The notes: a model not told the origin generated them from the letters alone. Shown: positions 52,201 to 60,704, numbered from the stretch's first letter. The stretch: DNA of 64,000 bases from Chryseolinea lacunae (GCF_016735595.1 NZ_JAERRB010000014.1:62001-126000), one strand, 5' to 3'. Numbers and translations: made by a program.

Positions 52201-54225
52201 GCCCGAAAAGAAATATTTTTTTAACGAGCCGTTCACGATGAAGTCGCGATAGGTGTAGCCGCCGTAAGCAAAGTCGGCGATGCGCACATCCACGCTCGTG
52301 TTCAGCGTCTCCATCGACAGCCCGGAGCCTTTGGCGCTGGCCGTCATGTTCAGCTTGCCCATGGCGTTTTGCTTCAGCAGTTTGCCGAGGGCGAAGTCTT
52401 TCACCAGCACCTTGCCGTCGTAGCGTTCGCGTTTCTTTTGGCTGTCGAGATCCATGCGGGCATTCACCGCCACATTGCCGAAAGCCGTTGCCAGCAAAGC
52501 ATCCACATGTGGTGTTTGCAGCGAGCCATTCATTTTCCCCGTCAGCTTCAACCATTCGGGAATGGCGATAGACGACGGAAGCATGCGCTTGGGCACCACC
52601 GTTTGTATGTCAACCGCGGTGGTGTAAAATTCTTGTAAGGTGAGGCGCATCTCAACCTTGTCCATATCGGGCAGTCCGACCACCGTGCCCGACGCCTTCA
52701 AGGATGTTTTCGACAGTGTGTTCAATGCAAGCTTTTCGATGGAAAGATCCTTCACCTTTCCTTGCGCCACGGCGCTTATGGTTACCGTTGTGTTGGGAGG
52801 AATATCCAAGGGCAGACTGTCGGCCAGCGCGGGATAAAAATACAATACGTCCCGCACGGCAAGCGTGGCATTGCGCAGGTTCAGGTTTACAGTGGCTTCA
52901 GGATAGGTCTGCCCCAAGGAAGCCAGCGAAGCGAACTGTGCCGACGCCTTCAGCGAAACGATGCTCTCGGGCGATTGGAAATAAAAGTCCTTTACCTCCA
53001 ATGCCTTGTCGGTCAACGAAAAATTTGTCTTCAGGGCAGTCACCCCAAAGCCGCTCTTTTCCTGAAATGAAATGTTTTTAATGTCGCCGCCAAAGGTGTT
53101 GTCGGCGTAACGAAGATCTTCGGCTTCACCGTTGAGGCGGGTCACCCACAAGTGCGCGAAGTCCATTCCCTGGGGCTGAAGCGGTTTGCGGAAGTCGTGA
53201 TATTGAACGTTGTTGTTGGCCAGCGATAGCGATTTCACACTCACGTCCCAGGGCGCGGAAGCGGTGGAATCGGTTTGCTCGGGTTGGGATGGCTTTTTAG
53301 CGGAGGCTTCGGTTGCCGCCTGGTGATAGGCAATGAAGGTGTCGGAAAGGGAGAACTCATCCACCGCGATGTGCTGGGTGTTCAGGTCCATGGCGTCGAT
53401 GGCCACCTGCAATTCGCCCAGGTTCAGGTGCAGGCGTTGGCCAAGCACGGTGTGGTTGTAGTCGGCGGCAATGTCTTTCAACGTCACTTCTTCAATGGTG
53501 ATCACAAAAGGATGCTCGGGTGGAGCGACCGCTGCCACGGTGGGGGTGGACGGTGGGGCAGACTTGGTTTGCTCCATGCGGGCCTGAACATGCTGCAGGT
53601 CTATGGAGTTGATTTTTACAGTAGGACCGTTCAGGTCAAATTCATCCAGGTCCACGTCGAGCATGCCGAGATCCAGGTCCACGTCGTTGCCGGTCAGCTT
53701 GTCGTGATACGAGAACTGAATTTGCTTCAGCGCAAGCTGTCCGACCGTAAAAGTCCAGGGCGTGCTTTGGGTTGTGTCGGGCACGGCCGTGCTGTCGCCG
53801 GCGAAGGCATCGACAATGAAGGTGAAGTTAAAAGCGCTGTCCTGGGCTGCACGCTTAATGTGGCCGGTGGCGTTTTCGAGCGACACGCCGCTGAGGTTGA
53901 TTTCGTTTTGGGTGAGGGCCCACAGGTCGGTGTTCACGGAAAGCTCACCGGCATAGAGCAATGTGTCTTTTGCCTGGTCTTCCACATACAGACCTTCCAG
54001 AACAATTCTTTTAGGGAACGACAGGCTGATGTGTGCCAGTCGCACTTCGGTGCCGATTTTGTTTTTGAGGAAACTTACGGCCTTGTCGGTGAGTTTATGT
54101 TGAACGTAGGGAATCTGAATGGCGAGGGCCAGCACCAGGAGCAGGGCCACAATCGATAGAACGATCCAGCCGATGATCTTTAAAGCCCTGATCATATATT
54201 TGCGGAGCGGCCACTGCGTGAGCAT
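49255..54225 (-). CDS. tamB: TamB: inner-membrane-anchored translocation and assembly protein
   Basis: 1656 residues. One N-terminal anchor (IIGWIVLSIVALLLVLALAIQI, about 16-38), then about 1500 residues of repeated AsmA-like beta strands forming a hydrophobic groove, and a C-terminal DUF490/TamB domain with GSYNLSFYKLVKRDFKIEKGSSITWQGDPL and ending KDYDTLRELFKANNAKEK. It spans the periplasm and moves lipids and/or helps insert outer-membrane proteins together with TamL, encoded immediately downstream (17-base overlap). Start taken at the first ATG. Met11 is also possible. Confidence 0.94.
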   Translation of the reverse strand: MLTQWPLRKYMIRALKIIGWIVLSIVALLLVLALAIQIPYVQHKLTDKAVSFLKNKIGTEVRLAHISLSFPKRIVLEGLYVEDQAKDTLLYAGELSVNTDLWALTQNEINLSGVSLENATGHIKRAAQDSAFNFTFIVDAFAGDSTAVPDTTQSTPWTFTVGQLALKQIQFSYHDKLTGNDVDLDLGMLDVDLDEFDLNGPTVKINSIDLQHVQARMEQTKSAPPSTPTVAAVAPPEHPFVITIEEVTLKDIAADYNHTVLGQRLHLNLGELQVAIDAMDLNTQHIAVDEFSLSDTFIAYHQAATEASAKKPSQPEQTDSTASAPWDVSVKSLSLANNNVQYHDFRKPLQPQGMDFAHLWVTRLNGEAEDLRYADNTFGGDIKNISFQEKSGFGVTALKTNFSLTDKALEVKDFYFQSPESIVSLKASAQFASLASLGQTYPEATVNLNLRNATLAVRDVLYFYPALADSLPLDIPPNTTVTISAVAQGKVKDLSIEKLALNTLSKTSLKASGTVVGLPDMDKVEMRLTLQEFYTTAVDIQTVVPKRMLPSSIAIPEWLKLTGKMNGSLQTPHVDALLATAFGNVAVNARMDLDSQKKRERYDGKVLVKDFALGKLLKQNAMGKLNMTASAKGSGLSMETLNTSVDVRIADFAYGGYTYRDFIVNGSLKKYFFSGNAKLNDKNLSFNLKGDFDYTDKVPEYNIVFALENADFQALRLSERPLRARGTLDVKLATSDFKVLNGNLDIRKVAIFNGTSLYRVDSLLFASIDQRGESEISIRSDILSGDFKGTINLYSLPEVLTHHFNRYFSLQDTLYTKRPTVPQNFKFSLVLKNTDLLTEIIFPELDPFVPGEISGEFDSEKYKLDLRVNFAKVKYSAVSVDSVSFLATSNAKSFDYGLRVRDLRVDSLHISAVSLSGKVASDSIRTKFTLLDSLQKEKYVFGGAFYSLKKTFQFHLLPSEVVLNYWPWEAPADNALRFTRKGLVAHNFSLTNINEKISLITKSATDSTLSVVFKDLNLPNITSLVEGITPAEGLMNGDFKLAGQGAFKSTLTIQELKIFGQLWGDLALNVARTAKPYLVDVRVTGKEAKLAVNGTYTPDEDAPDINLKTTIDITNLAIVEPLSGKQLKNASGRMNGDIAITGNPSSPSIRGELHFEEAAFVPAFVNSKFVLKDERLSFTEDGIELRNFRILDENNNTASLQGMIKTKSYSDFDLDLNLNASDFQLINTTEDDNDLFFGKVGIDLRARITGNLNVPNVRADVSITDGSSFTYIVPQSEKGVLEQKGIVVFVDRDAENDPFLKAINPKDTVKSRFKGIELTANIELSDKEDLNIVIDPIAGDKLTVKGNSTLTLDIDPTGNMQLTGQYEISEGSYNLSFYKLVKRDFKIEKGSSITWQGDPLTPLMDIRAIYAVETSPAELGTPSSAQGGSVDPRQRMPFLVYLIIKGNMMTPEISFLLDMPEGKRDPAVYAQIKDINTRESDLNKQVFALLILKRFIADNPFASQGGGSDVSSTARNSVGKLLTEQLNRLTENIKGVQLTFDVKSYEDYSSGRAEGQTEVQLGVSKSLLNNRLIVKVSGNVDVEGETSSQSSFADYIGDLALEYKITEDGRLRITGFRNSNYDMIDGELTETGAGLIYIKDYDTLRELFKANNAKEK

Positions 54226-54339
54226 TCAAGGTAGAGTTAAACTTCGAGCTTCATTTTCCGGGAGCGGATCATCCCAAACGTTCTCCAGCCTTTCACAACA
54301 GGTCCGCTCACCGACGCGCTATTCATCCTAAACTAACGA

Positions 54340-54543
54340 TCAGGACGAAGGATTATTCTTGCGTTTTTTTGTGCGCTTGCGCAATATACCACCTCTACGC
54401 TCACTTTCCAGTGCTTCGTGCACAATATCCTCTTCGCGTGGATCATTGGTGCTGTAGTTCAACCGAGTTGCCGAAGCGTAGGGAGCAAAGCCGCGCTTGT
54501 CTTCCTGGTTGGGATGGTGCTGTATGCGTGCTGCGTTTTTCAT
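54340..54543 (-). CDS. Small basic hydrophilic protein of unknown function
   Basis: 67 residues from ATG 54543. MKNAARIQHHPNQEDKRGFA, then SATRLNYSTNDPREEDIVHEA and a basic end RKRTKKRKN. Disordered-looking. The frame extends upstream through the hairpin 54571-54599, so a shorter start is preferred. No family recognised. Confidence 0.6.
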   Translation of the reverse strand: MKNAARIQHHPNQEDKRGFAPYASATRLNYSTNDPREEDIVHEALESERRGGILRKRTKKRKNNPSS

Positions 54544-54570
54544 AATTTTTGTAGAGAGATAAAACCAAAA

Positions 54571-54599
54571 TCCCGGCGCACATTTTTTATGCACCGGGA
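54571..54599 (-). terminator. Terminator of the DUF1328 gene
   Basis: TCCCGGCGCA (54571-54580) pairs with TGCACCGGGA (54590-54599) with one mismatch. On the minus strand it is followed by TTTTGGTTTT. Confidence 0.78.
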
Positions 54600-54618
54600 C
54601 TTTCGGGATTGTTCTTTG

Positions 54619-54786
54619 TCATCGCTTGAAGATGCTGGCGCCAAACACCAGCGACAGTACGAACAGTACCAGGAAGATGAAGAACAAAACTTTTGCAATG
54701 GCGGCAGCACCTGCTGCAATTCCACCAAATCCGAAGACGGCGGCAACCAGGGCAATGATGAGGAATGTGACGGTCCAGCGTAACAT
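54619..54786 (-). CDS. DUF1328 (UPF0391) small membrane protein
   Basis: 55 residues: [20 protein letters not shown], then [20 protein letters not shown] and [15 protein letters not shown]. The MLRW start, the FGFGGIA.GAA.IAK core and two membrane helices are diagnostic of UPF0391. Short and easily missed. Commonly part of general-stress gene groups. A terminator follows. Confidence 0.92.
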   Translation of the reverse strand: MLRWTVTFLIIALVAAVFGFGGIAAGAAAIAKVLFFIFLVLFVLSLVFGASIFKR

Positions 54787-54834
54787 AGTGATTAAAGTTT
54801 AGTGGTTTATGATTTTATGTGAGGATGATTTTTT

Positions 54835-55287
54835 TTAGGCCGCATCCTCAATAGCAGCCTGTTTCAATTCTTGTGTGAGGGGATAGTGCAGGACGTTGAG
54901 CCCGATGATGCCGAAAAACTTGTCAAGCTTCCGGAGCACAACAATCACAGCGTTGAGGGCGTCTACTTCTGATGAGAAAAGCGTGCCCGACGATTTTTTG
55001 TCTTGTTGATAAATTTCGTCCACCAATTCATCCAGGTGTTTGATGGAGTTCTGCTCTTCTTCGTAGCGCCAGTTGGTTACGAAGAGCAGTTGGAACAGGC
55101 TTGGCATTTTTTTGATGAACGCCGATGCCTGATCGTGCGAGAAGGATTTGCGCAACTGCGACAGCACCGCGCGAACCAGTTTAACAATTTTTTGAGTGGA
55201 GTGTGCGCCGAGATCGTTCTTGATTTCACGAAAGAACTTCACAGCTTGTTCTTCACGGTTTACGGTATTCTCTGTGATGGTTGTCAT
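54835..55287 (-). CDS. DUF2267-like protein
   Basis: 150 residues from ATG 55287. All-helical: KIVKLVRAVLSQLRKSFSHDQASAFIKKMPSLFQLLFVTNWRYEE is the DUF2267 pattern (paired helices with a hydrophobic P-L-L-x-x-x-x-x-x-W turn). Soluble. Function unknown. It sits in the stress-type block with DUF1328, YtxH and CsbD. Confidence 0.75.
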   Translation of the reverse strand: MTTITENTVNREEQAVKFFREIKNDLGAHSTQKIVKLVRAVLSQLRKSFSHDQASAFIKKMPSLFQLLFVTNWRYEEEQNSIKHLDELVDEIYQQDKKSSGTLFSSEVDALNAVIVVLRKLDKFFGIIGLNVLHYPLTQELKQAAIEDAA

Positions 55288-55867
55288 GTGTACTAGGTTT
55301 GGGTTTGGATGATGAACCTTTTCACGGAGGGAGTAATACATCTTCGTACCAAAACCAAAACCTCGATTTTTTTGAAATTTCAGGCCTTTACAGGGTAGAG
55401 TTGTGGAATTAAATGCCCGTGCAGGGGCAACCGTGGTCTATGGATGAAACAGTTTTTCCACAACGTGATCTATGGCCACAACGACAAAAAAGTAGCATGA
55501 TCGTGGAGGGACGAGAGGTTGACGAAGCGGACGCTTCTCTGGCTTATCACGTCGTCTGTTTTGTAAACGTATCGAGCCTTCGGGCGTTTGGTTAGTGTTG
55601 GTTATACAATGGTAAGTAGCATCAGAGCATTAGGGATATGCGTTGAGTAAGACACTGTTTTTTGTGCTCGCTTCCGTTTTGTTCTGGCGACTTCACGGCC
55701 CATTGTGTGGAGATCGCTACACGCTTGACCGGCCGTTGATGGAAGCTATAGTGGTTTTGCAGACTGTTTGGAGGATTGGCATAATGTTTTCATCGGGTGA
55801 GTCAAATGTTTTGTCGCACGATGAGACGGAAAAAAATAAAATTACCACACTAAAAACATTTCATGCC
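55288..55867. other. Intergenic region, divergent promoters
   Basis: 580 bases between the leftward DUF2267 gene and the rightward YtxH gene. No supportable gene. Open frames here lack family features. Two promoters are expected. TAATGTTTT near 55783 is the only weak -7-like element noted. Confidence 0.5.
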
Positions 55868-56131
55868 ATGAAAGATCCAAAGAGTTTGATAGGCGGCTTC
55901 GTTGCAGGCGCAGCCTTGGGCATCGCCGCCGGAATTTTGCTGGCGCCCGATTCGGGTAAAAGCACCCGCAAAAAAATTGTTGACGGATCACTGAAGATGA
56001 AAGATGATCTGATGAACACGGTAGACGTATCGCTGGATAATATCCGGAAACAATTCAACTCCCGGATCGATCAACTGGCCAGAAGTGGCAAGTCGACTAT
56101 CGACGAAACTTCTGAGAAGGTGAAAGTCTAG
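55868..56131 (+). CDS. YtxH domain protein
   Basis: 87 residues from ATG 55868. LIGGFVAGAALGIAAGILLAP, then DSGKSTRKKIVDGSLKMKDD and a helical tail. The same family as 34476-34736 but only moderately similar. The frame is open further upstream to 55643 but that part has no family features. First gene of a rightward run with CsbD, lipoprotein and OmpA genes. Confidence 0.85.
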   Translation: MKDPKSLIGGFVAGAALGIAAGILLAPDSGKSTRKKIVDGSLKMKDDLMNTVDVSLDNIRKQFNSRIDQLARSGKSTIDETSEKVKV

Positions 56132-56172
56132 AACACGAAAAACAATTGTTACACTTTTAAACAACAACTCTT

Positions 56173-56358
56173 ATGAACAAGCTGTCAATAAAAGGAACCT
56201 GGAACGAGGCGAAGGGTAAACTTAAACAAAAGTATGGCGAACTTACCGACGACGATCTGACCTTCGCCGAAGGCAAGGAAGACGAGCTGATTGGCCGTCT
56301 GCAAAAACGACTGGGCAAAACCAAAGACGAAGTCCGCAAGGAACTTGAATCGATCTAG
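56173..56358 (+). CDS. CsbD-family stress protein
   Basis: 61 residues: [20 protein letters not shown], then [20 protein letters not shown] and [14 protein letters not shown]. The GxWNExKGxxKxxxGxLTDDDL pattern is diagnostic. Small, hydrophilic, probably disordered, usually induced by general stress. A hairpin (56383-56412) follows. Confidence 0.95.
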   Translation: MNKLSIKGTWNEAKGKLKQKYGELTDDDLTFAEGKEDELIGRLQKRLGKTKDEVRKELESI

Positions 56359-56382
56359 CCCACACGCAAACTGAAAATTCCG

Positions 56383-56412
56383 GAAGTGGGTGAGGCCCGC
56401 CTCATCCACTTC
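56383..56412 (+). terminator. Terminator-like hairpin after the CsbD gene
   Basis: GAAGTGGGTGAGGC (56383-56396) pairs with GCCTCATCCACTTC (56399-56412) with one G-U pair and a two-base loop (effectively a tight four-base turn). It is followed by TTTGAA, a weak U-tract. Confidence 0.65.
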
Positions 56413-56445
56413 TTTGAACACCCCCAAAACTAATCTCTGAAAAAA

Positions 56446-56865
56446 ATGAAACGATTCGTATGTATGCTCGCGATCGCCGGAAGTGCGGCCGCGTTTTATC
56501 AGTGCAGCCCTTCTTCTGAAAAGAAAGTGAACGACGCACAGGAAGAAGTAAAGAAAGACATCAGCAAGGAAAAAGAGGAAGTGACGAAAAATCTTCAGTC
56601 ACTTCGTGACGATATAAACGGCCGGCTCGACAAGATCACCGCCAAACTGGAAAGTACCAAGACCGAAGGCAAAGTGCAGCTGGAGGAAGCAAAACAAAAC
56701 CTGATTCAGCAACGCGACCGCGTGCAAAGTGCGCTCGACGACATCGACAAGTCGTCTGAAACTTCGTGGGACGATATCCAGCAACGCGCCCGCAACACGG
56801 CCGATGATGTGAAGATCGAATGTCAGCGTCTCGGCGATCAGATTGAAGCTGCATTAAAAGACTAA
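56446..56865 (+). CDS. Coiled-coil lipoprotein of unknown function
   Basis: 139 residues. Lipoprotein signal ending FYQC (Cys20), then an unbroken helix of charged heptads (VNDAQEEVKKDISKEKEEVT, LQSLRDDINGRLDKITAKLE) to the end. Reminiscent of small Lpp-like or apolipoprotein-type envelope proteins. Eight bases before the OmpA-like gene, so co-transcribed. Confidence 0.75.
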   Translation: MKRFVCMLAIAGSAAAFYQCSPSSEKKVNDAQEEVKKDISKEKEEVTKNLQSLRDDINGRLDKITAKLESTKTEGKVQLEEAKQNLIQQRDRVQSALDDIDKSSETSWDDIQQRARNTADDVKIECQRLGDQIEAALKD

Positions 56866-56873
56866 TATCTAGC

Positions 56874-57563
56874 ATGGAAAACAAGATAAAAACATTCGTT
56901 GCAGCACTCATGATGTTTGTGGTGGTGCTGGCTACACAATTTTTTGTAGGATGCCAGGCTTCCAACACCACAAAGGGCGGTGCCATTGGTGCCGGCGTGG
57001 GTGGAGCCATTGGCGGCGTGATCGGTCATCAGTCCGATAACACGGTGGTGGGCGCCATCATCGGCGCTGCCGTGGGTGGCACAGCCGGCGCGCTTATTGG
57101 TCGCCACATGGACAAGCAGGCCGAAGAACTGAAGAATGATTTGAAGGGCGCACGCGTGCAACGTGTGGGCGAAGGTATCCTCATCACGTTCGACTCAGGT
57201 TTGCTGTTCGATGTGAACTCTGCGGGATTGCAGCCTGCCACAAAAGCCAACCTCACGGAGCTGGCCAAGACCCTCAACAAGTATGATGACACCAACATTC
57301 TCATTGAAGGGCACACCGACAGCAGTGGCGAAGATGCCTATAACCAAACCCTCTCCGAAAAGCGCGCAAATTCTGTGGAAGCATTTCTCGGCGAGCAGGG
57401 TGTAAGCACAGGCCGTGTCACCACCAAAGGCTATGGCGAAAAACAACCGCTGCAAGGCAACGACACCGACGCGGGCCGTCAGGCAAACCGTCGTGTGGAA
57501 GTGGCCATCTATGCCAACAAGGAAATGAAGAAGCTGGCCAAGAACGGTCAGCTCGGTGAATAA
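56874..57563 (+). CDS. OmpA-family lipoprotein with glycine-zipper segment
   Basis: 229 residues. Signal ending FVGC (Cys27). Glycine zipper GGAIGAGVGGAIGGVIG and IIGAAVGGTAGALIG (about 35-75), then an OmpA peptidoglycan-binding domain (about 100-215) with FDVNSAGLQPATKANLTELA, IEGHTDSSGEDAYNQTLSEKRA and RQANRRVEVAI. Anchors the outer membrane to the wall. Similar YMGG/OmpA proteins (YiaD type) are stress-induced. Confidence 0.93.
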   Translation: MENKIKTFVAALMMFVVVLATQFFVGCQASNTTKGGAIGAGVGGAIGGVIGHQSDNTVVGAIIGAAVGGTAGALIGRHMDKQAEELKNDLKGARVQRVGEGILITFDSGLLFDVNSAGLQPATKANLTELAKTLNKYDDTNILIEGHTDSSGEDAYNQTLSEKRANSVEAFLGEQGVSTGRVTTKGYGEKQPLQGNDTDAGRQANRRVEVAIYANKEMKKLAKNGQLGE

Positions 57564-57664
57564 AAACCGTTAGGCTATTCTCTCGCGAAGGGTTATGCAT
57601 GCATAGCCTTTCGCTTGGTGTTACCTTTTACGTATTGCCCACCCCGACTGAACTTGTTTTACCG

Positions 57665-58870
57665 ATGACACTTCGATCGAAAGAAACCTACTGGCTGCTG
57701 AAGAACGGCTTATTGCAATCCTATCCCTCACTGCGCACCGACATATCGTGCGACGTGCTGGTGGTGGGGGGTGGCATCACCGGCGCACTGCTGGCCTGTC
57801 AGCTCTCCGGCGAAGGTTATAAAACTGTGCTCATCGACAAACGTGACGTTTCGCTGGGAAGCACAAGTGCCACCACGGCGCTCCTGCAATATGAAATTGA
57901 TGAACCCCTCTATTCGCTGAAGAAAAAAGTGGGCGACGCGGTGGCTATTGAAAGCTATCGCGAAGGCATTGAAGCCATTAAGCGATTGGGCACGCTGGTG
58001 AGTACGCTGGGAATTGACTGCGGTTTCAAAACACAACGCAGTCTCTACATTGCCCATAAGCCGAAGGATGCGAAATGGCTGGTCGATGAATGCCGGCATC
58101 GCGCCGATGCCGGCATACACGTGCAATGGCTGCCAAAAGAAACGTTGGAAAACGACTTTGGTGTTCAGGGTCACGGGGCCATTCTTTCTGAAAATGCTGC
58201 GAGTGTTGACGGCTACAGCCTGGCGCATGGTCTTCTGGCTTATGCCGTGAAGCACTGCGGTCTTGAAATTTATGATCACACCGAGCTGTCGTGGGTGAAG
58301 TTCGACAAGCGCAAGAACATAGCGGGCACGGCGCACAACAACGTGATCACCTCGCAATACATTGTGTATGCCACTGGCTATGAGTCGCTGCCCATCGTGA
58401 AGGACAAGGTTGCCACGTTGCACAGCACCTATGCGATTGTGAGCGAGCCGCTCGATAGCCTTCCGGGCATTTTGACCGACACGCTCTTGTGGGATACGCA
58501 GGACCCTTACCTATATGTTCGCAGCACACCCGACAATCGGATTTTGATTGGCGGAGGCGACGAAAAGTTCAAGAACGCTACGCTGCGCGACAGCCTGATG
58601 GATCGAAAGGAAAAGGAACTGCTGAAAAGCTTTGAACGACTGATGCCCGGTGTGTCCATCATTCCGGACTTTAGCTGGGCAGGAACATTCGGCATCACCG
58701 CCGACGCGCTGCCCTTCATTGGCGAGCATCCGGATTTTCCGCAGAGCTATTTCGTGCTGGGCTTTGGCGGCAACGGCATCACGTTTAGCGTGATGGGCAT
58801 GCAGATGATATCGGATGCCATGGCCGGACGACCAAACCGGTTTCTGGAATATTTCAGGTTTAGAAGATGA
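57665..58870 (+). CDS. FAD-dependent oxidoreductase (DadA/glycine-oxidase-like)
   Basis: 401 residues from ATG 57665. DVLVVGGGITGALLACQLSG (about 28-47) is the dinucleotide-binding fold, followed by VLIDKRDVSLGSTSATTALLQYEID, the glycine/D-amino-acid oxidase signature. The end has GFGGNGITFSVMGMQMISDA, the C-terminal FAD loop. Cytoplasmic. The substrate is unknown. Some relatives carry a Rieske domain but none is present here. Next gene starts 25 bases on. Confidence 0.88.
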   Translation: MTLRSKETYWLLKNGLLQSYPSLRTDISCDVLVVGGGITGALLACQLSGEGYKTVLIDKRDVSLGSTSATTALLQYEIDEPLYSLKKKVGDAVAIESYREGIEAIKRLGTLVSTLGIDCGFKTQRSLYIAHKPKDAKWLVDECRHRADAGIHVQWLPKETLENDFGVQGHGAILSENAASVDGYSLAHGLLAYAVKHCGLEIYDHTELSWVKFDKRKNIAGTAHNNVITSQYIVYATGYESLPIVKDKVATLHSTYAIVSEPLDSLPGILTDTLLWDTQDPYLYVRSTPDNRILIGGGDEKFKNATLRDSLMDRKEKELLKSFERLMPGVSIIPDFSWAGTFGITADALPFIGEHPDFPQSYFVLGFGGNGITFSVMGMQMISDAMAGRPNRFLEYFRFRR

Positions 58871-58895
58871 ACGGTATAAAATTGTAAAACGCACC

Positions 58896-59381
58896 ATGGA
58901 AAATTACATCGAGAAGTTGAGAGCGCTCATCGGCAAATGCCGGGTTGGCATGCTGGGCACCGTCGAAAAAAATGATCACCTCCAGTTTCGCCCCATGTCG
59001 CATGTTGATATGGATGAGGCAGGCAACCTTTGGTTTTTCACGGCCGTCAATTCCGAAAAATCAGAGTCTGTCAAAAAACATTCTTCCGTGCAGTTAACGT
59101 ATGCGTGCGAAACAGAAAGCACTTATGTCAGCATTCACGGCTCAGCCCACCTCAGCACGAACAAAGGCAAAATGCGCGAGCTGTTCAACGCCTACATCCG
59201 CGCGTGGTTTCCAAAAGGACTTGACGATCCGAACATCGCCTTGCTGGTGGTTCGCCCGCTGGAAGTGGAATATTGGGTGAGCGACGAAAACAAAATCCTC
59301 ACCTATGCTCAGCTTACAGAACATGTGGCAGACAACGGTTCGACCCCCGTGGGAACAAGTCATGGAAAGATGCATGCCTGA
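58896..59381 (+). CDS. Pyridoxamine 5'-phosphate oxidase-like (general stress protein 26 type)
   Basis: 161 residues from ATG 58896. One split-barrel flavin-binding domain: LRALIGKCRVGMLGTVEKND, LQFRPMSHVDMDEAGNLWFFT, STYVSIHGSAHLSTNKGKMREL, AWFPKGLDDPNIALLVVRPLEVEYW. This order is the GSP26 subfamily. Binds FMN or F420-like cofactor. The reaction is unknown. A long hairpin (59399-59430) follows its stop. Confidence 0.88.
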   Translation: MENYIEKLRALIGKCRVGMLGTVEKNDHLQFRPMSHVDMDEAGNLWFFTAVNSEKSESVKKHSSVQLTYACETESTYVSIHGSAHLSTNKGKMRELFNAYIRAWFPKGLDDPNIALLVVRPLEVEYWVSDENKILTYAQLTEHVADNGSTPVGTSHGKMHA

Positions 59382-59398
59382 CAATGCGTTGGTGCATA

Positions 59399-59430
59399 CC
59401 ACACGTGGGCATGCAGATGCTCACGTGTGG
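59399..59430 (+). terminator. Long hairpin after the stress protein 26 gene
   Basis: CCACACGTGGGCAT (59399-59412) pairs with ATGCTCACGTGTGG (59417-59430) via one G-U pair, a 14-bp stem with a four-base GCAG loop. There is no T-tract, so it may be an RNA-stability or regulatory element instead of an intrinsic terminator. Confidence 0.6.
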
Positions 59431-59553
59431 AATATAGTGCGCAGCCCTCCATTCATTTAGCCGCGCAATCGGCCTCTGTTGCATGGTATCAATTTTGTCG
59501 ACCTCCTTACCATCAACTATCCAATGTCAAAAACTTCCAAAAACACTCGCGCT

Positions 59554-60138
59554 ATGAAAACAATAACCAAGAAAACCGGAAAGGCTACCGCCGCCTCGCA
59601 AGCCGTGGCCAAAAAGAAAACCATCAAGTCGTCGAAAGAAAACCTGGAAGATATTTTCGAGGATCTTTTGAAAGACATCTACTGGGCCGAGAAACATCTC
59701 ACCAAGGCTCTTCCGAAAATGGCGAAGGCCGCCTTCAACGACGAGTTGAAGACCGCATTCACCGACCACCTGGAAGAAACCAAGATGCATATCGATCGAC
59801 TCGAAAAATGTTTTGAGCTGCTTGAGAAAAAAGCTGTTGCCAAAAAATGCGAAGCCATGGAAGGCCTCGTGAAAGAAGGTGAAGAGGCCATCGAAGATCA
59901 CGACGAAGGTCATGCCCGCGATGCCGCCCTTATTGCTGCCGCGCAAAAAGTGGAGCACTATGAAATTTCCGCCTATGGAACCTTGCGCACCATGGCCACC
60001 GTGCTCGGAAAGGTTCAGTGCGTGCAATTGCTGGAAGAAACCAAGGACGAAGAGGCAAGTGCCGACGAGAAGCTTACGCACCTGGCCGAAAAAATAAATC
60101 AACTGGCCGCCCAGTTGCAGGAAGAAGAGGTAGAGTAG
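59554..60138 (+). CDS. YciE/DUF892 ferritin-like protein
   Basis: 194 residues from ATG 59554 (an earlier ATG at 59524 is possible). A Lys/Thr-rich start (about 1-28) precedes a four-helix bundle: EDIFEDLLKDIYWAEKHLTKALPKMAKAA, LKTAFTDHLEETKMHIDRLEKCFELL, DAALIAAAQKVEHYEISAYGTL and a final helix. The paired E-x-x-H motifs bind a di-iron or similar centre. Stress-induced in relatives. Followed by a strong terminator. Confidence 0.92.
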   Translation: MKTITKKTGKATAASQAVAKKKTIKSSKENLEDIFEDLLKDIYWAEKHLTKALPKMAKAAFNDELKTAFTDHLEETKMHIDRLEKCFELLEKKAVAKKCEAMEGLVKEGEEAIEDHDEGHARDAALIAAAQKVEHYEISAYGTLRTMATVLGKVQCVQLLEETKDEEASADEKLTHLAEKINQLAAQLQEEEVE

Positions 60139-60166
60139 GCATTAGCACAGGGGGATACTCCTGGTG

Positions 60167-60193
60167 AAAGAGGTTCCGGTATGGAACCTCTTT
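60167..60193 (+). terminator. Terminator of the DUF892 gene
   Basis: AAAGAGGTTCC (60167-60177) pairs perfectly with GGAACCTCTTT (60183-60193), followed by a run of T to 60198. The stem is nearly the same as the one at 41909-41940. Confidence 0.92.
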
Positions 60194-60351
60194 TTTTTGT
60201 CCGATCGCGAAGAGACGATAGTGTGTATGCCCGGATTCTTTTGCCCGCCGGGTGTGGAATGGTTGCCCCGCTTTTTTGTGAAACACCCTCCTAAACCTGC
60301 GTTTTTGCGTTGGCAGGGTTTTTTATATAGACCTCCTAAAACAACAACATT

Positions 60352-60690
60352 ATGGATATGAGAAGTAATTCCACCGAAAAAATGTCGACCCTGATGGAGC
60401 GGACAAACCAGGCGACAAAGGAAGGCTACACGGAGAACTTTAAAGTCATCAGCGGACGCCTCACAAACACCGACGAAGAACAATTCTATACACCCGAAGA
60501 AGTGCACATCGTGAACTTTCACCGCTTTGAGGGATACTCTGATCCCAACGACAATTCCATTCTCTACCTCATCGAAACTACCGACGGCAGCAAAGGCCAA
60601 CTCATCGATGCTTATGGCGCCTATGCAGACGCCAAACTGTCTGCGTTTATACACGATGTGGAGAACATCCAAAAACAAACCAAACACTAG
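60352..60690 (+). CDS. Small conserved-type protein of unknown function
   Basis: 112 residues. A helical start (STEKMSTLMERTNQATKEGY) and a beta-rich rest: TENFKVISGRLTNTDEEQFY, VHIVNFHRFEGYSDPNDNSILYLIETTDGSKGQLIDAYGAYAD. I recall similar short phosphoribosylpyrophosphate-synthetase-annotated proteins in Bacteroidota with this GY..NF....L......Y.P....I....RFEG.S.P.D.S.LY.I....G.KG...DA pattern. That name is not meaningful. Function unknown. Confidence 0.7.
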   Translation: MDMRSNSTEKMSTLMERTNQATKEGYTENFKVISGRLTNTDEEQFYTPEEVHIVNFHRFEGYSDPNDNSILYLIETTDGSKGQLIDAYGAYADAKLSAFIHDVENIQKQTKH

Positions 60691-60704
60691 CAAACACGCT
60701 TGCC

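Noticed and set aside
55643-55867. Upstream extension of the YtxH gene to 55643
   Set aside because: The extra 75 codons contain no YtxH features. The ATG at 55868 gives the normal family N-terminus.
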